Both the position numbers and the translations under genes were made by a program. Source: JAIVGV01 sp032229975 (GTDB lineage Bacteria > Acidobacteriota > Blastocatellia > Pyrinomonadales > Pyrinomonadaceae). Taken from it: DNA of 64,000 nt. Positions 32,557 to 39,804 of this stretch are shown here, one piece after another. The notes beneath the pieces were generated by a model that ran no database searches, was not told the origin of the DNA, and saw only the letters and a list, made by a program, of their open reading frames with translations. The stretch spans positions 19,007 to 83,006 of the forward strand of contig JAVXVG010000020.1 of NCBI GenBank assembly GCA_032229975.1, given 5' to 3'. The first letter of the stretch is position 1, and every line of letters begins with the position of its first letter.

Positions 32557-34005
32557 ATGACCACCGCGCTGCGCGTCGAGGGAGTCGCGAAGCAGTATCG
32601 CATCTACGAACATCCGAGCGACCGGCTCGTCGAGTCGCTGACGCGCGGGCGCGTGCGGCGTCATCGCGAGTTCTGGGCGTTGCGTGAAGTGTCGTTCGAG
32701 ATTGAGAAGGGCACGACGACGGGCATCGTCGGCGCGAACGGGAGCGGCAAATCGACGCTCTTGCAAATCATCACGGGCACGCTTGAGCCGACGCACGGCG
32801 CGGTCTTCGTCGAAGGTCGCGTCGCGGCCCTCCTCGAACTCGGCGCGGGCTTTAACCTTGAGTTCACGGGTCTCGAAAACGTTTACATGAATACCGCTTT
32901 GATGGGCCTCTCGCGGCGCGAGACGGATCGGCGACTCAAAGAGATAGAACGCTTCGCGGAGATCGGCGACTTCATAGATCGGCCCGTCAAGACCTATTCG
33001 TCGGGGATGTATGTCCGTCTTGCTTTCGCCGTCGCGGTCAACACGGAGCCGGAGGTGCTCGTCATTGATGAGGCGCTCTCCGTCGGCGATACCGTCTTCC
33101 AACATCGCTGCGTCCGGCGCATACGCGAGATGCAGGCGCGTGGCACGACCGTCCTCTTCGTCTCGCACGACACGACGCTCGTGCGGGCCCTCTGCTCGCG
33201 CGCGATCCTTTTGAACGCCGGACGTATGCTCGCCGACGGCGAACCCGTGGACGTGCTCAATCGCTACCAACGCCTCATCATGGCGCGCGAAGAGGCTTAC
33301 AACGACGATGGCGCACGCGCTTCGACGAACGACGCGGACTCGTCTGCGACGAATGGCGCTGACTCGTCTGCGATGAACGATGCTGTCGCGCGCGGCGCGG
33401 ACGAGAGCGGAGATGTCCGCGCGTTGAGAAACGAGAGCCCTGCTGTCGGCGCGTCGAATAGTTCGTCTGTCGCGGTCGCGCGTGCGCCGCTCAGTTACAC
33501 TTATCGTCACGGCAATCGAGATGCGGAGATCGTCTCGGCGGAGTTGATCGACGCGAAGGGTGGGCCGGTTGAGTTGATCGATTCGGGCGACGTTGCGCGA
33601 GTGCGCATGCGCATCCTCTTTCGACGCGACGTGGAGCAGCCTGTGTGCGGCTTCATGATCCGCAACCGGCACGGCATCAATGTCTATGGCACGAACACGG
33701 AGCAGCGCGGGCTCAAGCTCGGCGCGGCACGCGCAGGTGAAGTGATCGAAGCAGAGTTCGCGTTCGACTGCTGGCTCGGCCAGGAGCATTACTTCGTCTC
33801 CGTCGCCGCGCACAGCGCGGAAGGAGTGGCCTTCGATTGGATGGACGGCGTCATCTTCTTTCGCGTCGCCTGCCCCGTCGAGATGGAGGGCCTGGCGAAC
33901 CTCAACGCACGCGCGAGCGCGCGACGCGTTGGACCGGACACGCGCGGCGACGCGCAACTAATGAGCGAGCCCGAAGCCTTGCGCGCCGATACGATCCTCA
34001 ACTAA
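32557..34005 (+). CDS. ABC transporter ATP-binding protein for polysaccharide export (Wzt type)
   Basis: A protein of 482 residues from the ATG at 32557. The N-terminal ATPase has Walker A GANGSGKST, the signature region KTYSSGMYVRLAFA and Walker B VLVIDEALSVGD, followed by the switch histidine FVSHD. After an in-frame low-complexity spacer built of DSSATNGADSSAMND-like repeats (about 250-300), a C-terminal beta-sandwich of Wzt_C type begins near SYTYRHGNRDAEI. In O-antigen exporters this domain recognises the capped end of the chain. The partner permease is encoded divergently at 31.0-31.8 kb. Confidence 0.92.
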   Translation: MTTALRVEGVAKQYRIYEHPSDRLVESLTRGRVRRHREFWALREVSFEIEKGTTTGIVGANGSGKSTLLQIITGTLEPTHGAVFVEGRVAALLELGAGFNLEFTGLENVYMNTALMGLSRRETDRRLKEIERFAEIGDFIDRPVKTYSSGMYVRLAFAVAVNTEPEVLVIDEALSVGDTVFQHRCVRRIREMQARGTTVLFVSHDTTLVRALCSRAILLNAGRMLADGEPVDVLNRYQRLIMAREEAYNDDGARASTNDADSSATNGADSSAMNDAVARGADESGDVRALRNESPAVGASNSSSVAVARAPLSYTYRHGNRDAEIVSAELIDAKGGPVELIDSGDVARVRMRILFRRDVEQPVCGFMIRNRHGINVYGTNTEQRGLKLGAARAGEVIEAEFAFDCWLGQEHYFVSVAAHSAEGVAFDWMDGVIFFRVACPVEMEGLANLNARASARRVGPDTRGDAQLMSEPEALRADTILN

Positions 34006-34028
34006 TCCCCTTGAACGATTCGCACGAG

Positions 34029-34865
34029 ATGACGAGCCCGGAGAAAGATACGGCGACGACGACACACGATGACTCGCGCGCGACACAGCCGCGCGTGTTC
34101 GCGCCGTTGCGCTTGCAGGTCGCGCTCGAACCGCGCGCGGACGCTCGCTACCGCGTCGATCAGTTGCTCGCCTTTCACGACCGCGCCTTCGTCGAGTCGG
34201 CTTACGCGGCGACGCTCGGTCGAGTGCCCACGCATGACGAGTTGTCCGCGACGCTCGCAGACCTGCGCGACGCGCGACGCGACAAGCGAGAGATCGTCGA
34301 AGACCTGATCGAGTCGGAAGAGGGCGCGCGTGTCGGGGCGCGCGCGCGCGTCGAGGGCGTCGAAGGGGCCGGTTGGAAGCGGAGAGCGCGAAGCCTGCCC
34401 GTGATCGGTTACTTGTGGCAGTTGCTCGCCGGGATCGCGCGCCTTCCGTTAGCGCAACGTCACCAGCGCGAGTTCGATGCTTACGTGCTCGCGCAGCAGC
34501 AGATCATCGTCGATCATCTCAACGAGAAGGGCCCGTTCGCGGAAGCCCTCGCAGCCATCTCGCTCCTCTCCGACGCGCTCGCCGGACTCGCCGCGCGACA
34601 GGCTGAGGCGCGCGACCACTTCGCCCGCCGCATGGATGCGCAGCAGGAGTTTTTAACGCAGGAGCAACATGCCATCGTCGAGGCGCAGAAAGTCGCGCTC
34701 GCCGAGATCGAGGGCCGGTTCGCGGACGCACTCTCGGCTCAAGCCGACGCGCTGGCGAAACTGTCCACGCGCATCGCGCAGATGCCCGTGCGCGACGAAG
34801 AAGAACAGCGCGCGTCGCCTGCCGGCACGCGCGCGCGAGATGGCGGCGACATGGAGACGAGATGA
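34029..34865 (+). CDS. DUF4214-containing coiled-coil protein
   Basis: A 278-residue cytoplasmic protein from the ATG at 34029. A DUF4214-like helical segment lies at about 43-95 (AFVESAYAATLGRVPTHDEL), then a hydrophobic patch (about 115-135, SLPVIGYLWQLLAGIARLP) and a long coiled coil to about 260. It sits directly between the Wzt-like ATPase and a double glycosyltransferase, overlapping the latter by ATGA. In the E. coli O9a system a coiled coil of WbdD sets chain length and Wzt_C reads the capped end; a comparable ruler or scaffold role here is a hypothesis only. Confidence 0.7.
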   Translation: MTSPEKDTATTTHDDSRATQPRVFAPLRLQVALEPRADARYRVDQLLAFHDRAFVESAYAATLGRVPTHDELSATLADLRDARRDKREIVEDLIESEEGARVGARARVEGVEGAGWKRRARSLPVIGYLWQLLAGIARLPLAQRHQREFDAYVLAQQQIIVDHLNEKGPFAEALAAISLLSDALAGLAARQAEARDHFARRMDAQQEFLTQEQHAIVEAQKVALAEIEGRFADALSAQADALAKLSTRIAQMPVRDEEEQRASPAGTRARDGGDMETR

Positions 34866-37378
34866 AGCGCGTCGCCGTCGTCACGCCGTGGTTCGGCGCG
34901 GGACTTCGCGGCGGCGCGGAGCTACAGGCGCGCGAACTCTCTCTGCGACTCGCCGCGCGCGCGCACAACGTTGAAGTCCTGACCACCTGTGCGCGCTCCT
35001 TCTTCGACGACTGGTCAGAAGATCACCACGCGCAAGGCGTCTCGATGGAAGAAGGTCTCACCGTCCGACGCTTCCGCGTTGACCCGCGCGACGCGCGCGC
35101 TTTCGACGAAGCCAACGCCGCGCTGCTCGCGCTCACAGATTCCGATCTGCAACTCGGCGTGAGGCCCGTCGCCGACGATGCGGCGCGCGCTTTCGTCGAA
35201 CACAACATCAACTCGTCCGCGCTCGTCGAGTTCTTGCGTGAAGAGGGAGAGGCCTTCGACGCGATCATCTTCCTGCCATACCTCTACGGCACGACGCTGC
35301 GCGGTCTCGCAGCCGCGCGCGCACGCGCGCTCTTGCAGCCGTGCCTGCACGAAGAGGCTTACGCTTATCTGCCCGCCGTCGCCGACGCATTCCGGCGCGC
35401 GCGCCGCATCCTCTTCAACTCCGAAGGTGAACGCGAACTCGCGCTGCGTCTCTACGGGCCCGGCACGCACGCGCGCAGCCGCACAGTCGGCGAGGGCGTC
35501 GAGTTTGCGCCGCGAGTTGCTGGACTAAGCGACGGGCCGCACAACGACGATGGCCCGCTTGCGCGCGACGCGCTTCCCTCTGAGCTTCTTGGCGCGCGCT
35601 TCATTCTCTACCTCGGTCGGCGCGACGCAACGAAGAACATCGATCTCCTCGTGCGTGCGTTCCGTCGATTCAAAGCTGACTCTCCTTCCTCCGATCTCAA
35701 GCTCGTGCTCGCGGGCGAAGGGCCAGAGTCATTCGACTCACGCGACGCAGGCATCCTCGATCTCGGCGTCGTCTCTGAAGAGACGAAGTCGGCGTTGCTC
35801 CGCGCGGCGCGCGCGCTCTTCCAGCCGAGCCAACGCGAAAGTTTTTCGCGCGTGTTGATGGAGGCGTGGCTCTCTGCGCGCCCCGTCGCTGCGCATCGCG
35901 ACTGCGCCGCGACCGCCGCATCGGTCGAGCGCGCGCGCGGTGGCTGGCTCGCCGCGACTGAAGAGGAGTGGGCGCGCGCGTTCGCTGTCGTCGAGACGGC
36001 GACCGATGAAGAGTTGAGCGAGATGGGAGCGCGCGGTCACGCCTACGCGCGCGAGCACGCCGACTGGGAGCGCGTGATTGATCGCTACGAGAAAGTCTTT
36101 AACGAGTTGGACGAAGACGAAAAAGATTTATACGAAACGGGCGAGGACGAAAAAAACTTCGATGCACCGAGCGGGGACGAAAAAAACTTTCGCGCGCGAC
36201 GCCCGCAAGGCACGCATTCTTCGCAAGGCACGCATCTGCAAGGCGCACATCGCTCGATAGGTGCGACCGCTCTACTTTCCGGCCCGCGTGCTGTTCATCA
36301 ACTTCTCCCCGACGCCGTCTCCGGCGACGCGATCACGAACCACGCTTTCTCGATCCGCGCGTGGCTGCGCGGCGCGGGATTCGAGTCGCGCATCTTCGCG
36401 AAGCGGCGCGAGAAAATTTTGGCGAGCGAAGTGGAATTGATCGACGAGTCCCTCATCGATCCATCGGCTGGTCTCATCTATCATCACTCCATCGGCTCGG
36501 ACGTGACGGCGAAGGCCGTGGCCCACGCTGGCCCAAAGTGCCTCGTCTATCACAACGTCACGCCCGCCGAATTTTTCGCGCCCTATAGACCGGGCTTCGC
36601 GTGGTTGCTCGAAACGGGACGCGCTTCTTTGAATCGTCTCGCGCGCCACTTTTCCTGCTCGGTCGGCGACTCCGCGTTCAATGCGTCGGAACTCGAAGCG
36701 GCGGGCTTTCGCGCGCCCGGCGTGCTCCCGATCATTGTCGATCCAGACAGGTGGAATATCGCTTCGGACGAACGACTGATGAGAGAGTTGCAGGACGGCG
36801 CGACGAACCTGCTCTTCGTCGGACGCTGTGCGCCGAACAAGCGACAGGACGCGCTCGTCGAAATCTTCGCCGAGTACGTCAAGCACGATGTGCGCGCACG
36901 ACTCTTCCTCGCGGGCGAGGGGCCCGACTCCGATCCGTTCGTGCGTCGCATCATCCAACGCGTCGAACAGTTCGGCCTCGCGCGCCGCGTTCACATCACC
37001 GGGCGCGTCTCCGATGCCGCGCTGCTGGCTTACTACCGCACGGCGCACCTATACTTGTCGCCGAGCGAGCATGAAGGCTTCGGCGTTCCCCTCGTCGAGT
37101 CGATGTGGTTCGACGTGCCCGTCGTCGCGCGTCGCGGCACGGCTGTCACTGAAACACTCGGCGAGGCCGGTCTGTTATATGAACCGGATGCTACACCAGC
37201 AGAGATCGCGCGACTCGCGCACGGGCTCGCGCGCGCGGATGCGAACTTGCGACGGTGCGTGATCGCAGCGCAGCGCGTGCGCCGCGAGGCTTTCACGCCC
37301 GCCGCGCTCAGCCCCGTCATCGATGCTCTCGTGCGACGCATGGAAACGACTCGCGCGCCGCGTGCCAAAGTCGCATGA
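34862..37378 (+). CDS. double-domain glycosyltransferase (GT4-GT4 fusion)
   Basis: An 838-residue protein of two GT-B glycosyltransferases. The first (about 1-405) starts VAVVTPWFGAGLRGGAEL and has the acidic pair in ESFSRVLMEAW; the second (about 475-838) has FVGRCAPNKRQDALVE and EGFGVPLVESMWF. The linker (about 410-470) is low complexity: repeated GEDEKNF/GDEKNF with A7-type runs in the DNA, then three QGTH/QGAH units. Two retaining sugar transfers by one polypeptide fit stepwise chain assembly. Start overlaps the previous gene by ATGA, so the two are coupled. Confidence 0.9.
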   Translation: MKRVAVVTPWFGAGLRGGAELQARELSLRLAARAHNVEVLTTCARSFFDDWSEDHHAQGVSMEEGLTVRRFRVDPRDARAFDEANAALLALTDSDLQLGVRPVADDAARAFVEHNINSSALVEFLREEGEAFDAIIFLPYLYGTTLRGLAAARARALLQPCLHEEAYAYLPAVADAFRRARRILFNSEGERELALRLYGPGTHARSRTVGEGVEFAPRVAGLSDGPHNDDGPLARDALPSELLGARFILYLGRRDATKNIDLLVRAFRRFKADSPSSDLKLVLAGEGPESFDSRDAGILDLGVVSEETKSALLRAARALFQPSQRESFSRVLMEAWLSARPVAAHRDCAATAASVERARGGWLAATEEEWARAFAVVETATDEELSEMGARGHAYAREHADWERVIDRYEKVFNELDEDEKDLYETGEDEKNFDAPSGDEKNFRARRPQGTHSSQGTHLQGAHRSIGATALLSGPRAVHQLLPDAVSGDAITNHAFSIRAWLRGAGFESRIFAKRREKILASEVELIDESLIDPSAGLIYHHSIGSDVTAKAVAHAGPKCLVYHNVTPAEFFAPYRPGFAWLLETGRASLNRLARHFSCSVGDSAFNASELEAAGFRAPGVLPIIVDPDRWNIASDERLMRELQDGATNLLFVGRCAPNKRQDALVEIFAEYVKHDVRARLFLAGEGPDSDPFVRRIIQRVEQFGLARRVHITGRVSDAALLAYYRTAHLYLSPSEHEGFGVPLVESMWFDVPVVARRGTAVTETLGEAGLLYEPDATPAEIARLAHGLARADANLRRCVIAAQRVRREAFTPAALSPVIDALVRRMETTRAPRAKVA

Positions 37379-38444
37379 GCGCGGGCGACGATCCGGCCAC
37401 ACACAAGACTTGAGTACGATCACAAACAGCACGACTGAAACAAGGACGACCGCGCGCGGCGTCGCGCAACGCATCACTGCGTCGGACGGCGGCGCACAGC
37501 GAGCGCCCGTGCTGGCCCTCGTCGTGCCCTGTCTCGATGAAGAGCCGGTCGTGCGCGAGACCGCCGCGCGACTCTCCGCGCTGCTCGAACGTTTGATCGA
37601 TGCCGGCAAGATCGACGCGGAGAGCTTCATCTATTTTGTCGATGATGGCAGTCGCGATGGCACGTGGGCGGCAATCGAAGAGATGCACCGCGCGGGTGCG
37701 TTCGTCAAAGGCTTGCGACTCGCGCGCAACTTCGGCTCGCAGAACGCGCTGCTCGCAGGGATGCTCTCCGTGCGCGAGCGCGCCGATTGCGTCGTCACCA
37801 TCGACGCGGACTTGCAACAGGACGAGCGGGCCGTCGAAACCTTTCTCGACGCACACGCGCGCGGCGCACAGATCGTTTACGGCGTGCGCCGCAACTTCGC
37901 GACCGATTCAATCGTGAAGCGCGTTGCGTCGTCCGCATTCTATAGCGTGATGCGTGTGATGGACTCGCGCATCATCAAGCATCACTCAGAGTACAGGCTC
38001 GTCTCGCGCAAGGCGCTCGATGCCGTCGCAGAGTATCCTGAATACAACGTCTTCCTGCGCGGCATCTTCGTCGATATCGGCTATCGCTCGGAGATCGTCA
38101 CGTTCGACGTGCGTCGGCGCGAGGCGGGCCAGTCGAAGCACGGCCTGCGTAAGCTCGCGGGGCTTGCGCTCGACGGCGTCACGTCGTTCAGCGTCGTGCC
38201 GCTTCGCGTCGTCACGGCGTTTGGCGCGCTCGTCTTCCTCTTCAGTGGCGTGATGACGCTCTACTATCTTTATGAACGCGTGCGCGGCAACGCGCCGCCG
38301 GGCTGGGCCCCCTCCGTCATCCCCGTCTATTTTCTCGGCGGCGTACAGATCATGTCGCTCGGTCTGGTCGGCGAGTACGTCGGCAAGATTTACAAAGAGG
38401 TCAAGGCACGCCCGCGCTACATTAAGGACGAGGAGTTGTTCTGA
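37323..38444 (+). CDS. GT2 polyprenyl-phosphate glycosyltransferase (GtrB/CsbB/DPM1 type)
   Basis: A GT2 enzyme of up to 373 residues. The GT-A domain begins at LALVVPCLDEEPVV, with FVDDGSRDGTW, the LARNFGSQNALLAGM segment and the TIDADLQQDE metal motif; two membrane helices follow (about 290-312 and 335-358). This type moves a sugar from a nucleotide donor to undecaprenyl phosphate, giving the donor used by GT-C enzymes such as YfhO or GtrC. The ATG at 37323 overlaps the previous gene by 56 bp; a TTG at 37410 is an alternative since the first 60 residues are not conserved. Confidence 0.9.
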   Translation: MLSCDAWKRLARRVPKSHERGRRSGHTQDLSTITNSTTETRTTARGVAQRITASDGGAQRAPVLALVVPCLDEEPVVRETAARLSALLERLIDAGKIDAESFIYFVDDGSRDGTWAAIEEMHRAGAFVKGLRLARNFGSQNALLAGMLSVRERADCVVTIDADLQQDERAVETFLDAHARGAQIVYGVRRNFATDSIVKRVASSAFYSVMRVMDSRIIKHHSEYRLVSRKALDAVAEYPEYNVFLRGIFVDIGYRSEIVTFDVRRREAGQSKHGLRKLAGLALDGVTSFSVVPLRVVTAFGALVFLFSGVMTLYYLYERVRGNAPPGWAPSVIPVYFLGGVQIMSLGLVGEYVGKIYKEVKARPRYIKDEELF

Positions 38445-38532
38445 CCCGCTCACCACATCGGAAGAAAATTATGCGAGCGAAGATCACTCATGCGAGTAGC
38501 GCACGACTCTCGCCATCCCGAAGAATCCACGC

Positions 38533-39804
38533 ATGAAGATCGGCATACTCGGCGCGGGCGTCGCTGGCTTAGCGAGCGCACACTTCCTAAAAAACTCTTT
38601 CCCCGATCTTCAGGTTCACGAGGCGACACTTGAAGTCGGCGGTCTCGCGCGAAGTTTCAAGTGGCACGGCTTCGACTGCGACATCGCCCCGCACAGACTC
38701 TACACACAAGACACGGAACTACTCGCCGAGCTACTCGCGCTCGTGCCGATGGCCCGCGTGCGCCGCCGCAGTAGCATCTATCTTCAAGGCAAGTGGATTC
38801 GCGATCCGGTCAACGCCGCCGAGATGGTCTTCAAGTTCTTCCCACGCAAGAGCGCGCGCATCGTCTGGAGCTATCTCTTCCGACGCGATCACGGCGATGC
38901 GAGTTTTGAATCTCTCGTGCTCACGCGCTTCGGCGCGGGGCTTAACGAGATGTTCTTCAAGCCCTACTCGGAAAAACTTTTCGGTATTCCCGCGAATGAA
39001 ATTTCCGCCGAGTGGGGTCGGCGCAAGATTCGCGTCGCCGGACTTCGCGACATGGTGCGCCGCGAGTCGAAGCTCTACTTCAAAGAGTTCTACTATCCGA
39101 AGCGCGGAGGCTACGGGGCGATCACGCAGAGACTTTATGAAGAGGTCGAAGATTCGGTGCGACTCGACTCGCGCCTCGTCTCTGTTAGCCGCGACGAGGC
39201 GACGAACAGGTACGCGTGCCGCTTCACGAACGCTGTGGGCCATAGTCACGCCGAAGAGTTCGACGCGCTCGTCACGTCGCTCCCGCTCAATTCGTTCGCG
39301 CGACTCTTCGGTCTTGAGTTGAGCTTGCGCTTCCGGCCCGCGCGCATCACGTATCTTCTCATCGACCGTGATCATGTGACCGACAATCACTGGTTCTACT
39401 TCGCCGACCGCGACTTCATCTTGAACCGCGTCGCCGAGTTCAAGAACTTCGTCGGCGCGGACACGCTCCCCGACGGTCGCACCGTCCTCTGCTGTGAAGT
39501 GACGGACGTGGCGCGCTATTCGCCGGAGCGCGTCGTCAGTGAGTTGGCCGAGACCGGAATCATCAGGCCCTCAGACGTGCTCGACACGAAAGTGATCGAA
39601 ATCCCGAACGCTTACCCGATCTATGATCGCGTCTATGAAGCAGAGATGAGCCGCGCACGCGACTTCTTCGCCGCGCACACGAACATCCAGCACGTCGGGC
39701 GGCACGCACAGTTCGCGCACAAAGACATCGACGAGATTTTCGACGAAGCCAAACGTCTCGCACTCGGCATCATCGCTCAACACGCGACCGAAGAGCGCGC
39801 CTGA
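38533..39804 (+). CDS. FAD-dependent amine-oxidase/UDP-galactopyranose-mutase-like protein
   Basis: A 423-residue flavoprotein with the dinucleotide motif GILGAGVAGLASAHFL at the N-terminus and the downstream ATLEVGGLARSF typical of the protoporphyrinogen-oxidase/UGM-like group. The motif YPKRGGYGAITQRL and the C-terminal HVGRHAQFAHKDIDEI fit nucleotide-sugar or sugar-lipid oxidoreductases found in surface-glycan loci. The exact reaction is not clear: sugar ring contraction, desaturation or epimerisation are possible. Its 3' end overlaps the convergent YfhO gene by 35 bp. Confidence 0.8.
   Translation: MKIGILGAGVAGLASAHFLKNSFPDLQVHEATLEVGGLARSFKWHGFDCDIAPHRLYTQDTELLAELLALVPMARVRRRSSIYLQGKWIRDPVNAAEMVFKFFPRKSARIVWSYLFRRDHGDASFESLVLTRFGAGLNEMFFKPYSEKLFGIPANEISAEWGRRKIRVAGLRDMVRRESKLYFKEFYYPKRGGYGAITQRLYEEVEDSVRLDSRLVSVSRDEATNRYACRFTNAVGHSHAEEFDALVTSLPLNSFARLFGLELSLRFRPARITYLLIDRDHVTDNHWFYFADRDFILNRVAEFKNFVGADTLPDGRTVLCCEVTDVARYSPERVVSELAETGIIRPSDVLDTKVIEIPNAYPIYDRVYEAEMSRARDFFAAHTNIQHVGRHAQFAHKDIDEIFDEAKRLALGIIAQHATEERA

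Noticed and set aside
33837..34028. Upstream extension of the coiled-coil DUF4214 frame
   Set aside because: It overlaps the end of the ATPase gene and has no support; the ATG at 34029 is the first after that gene.
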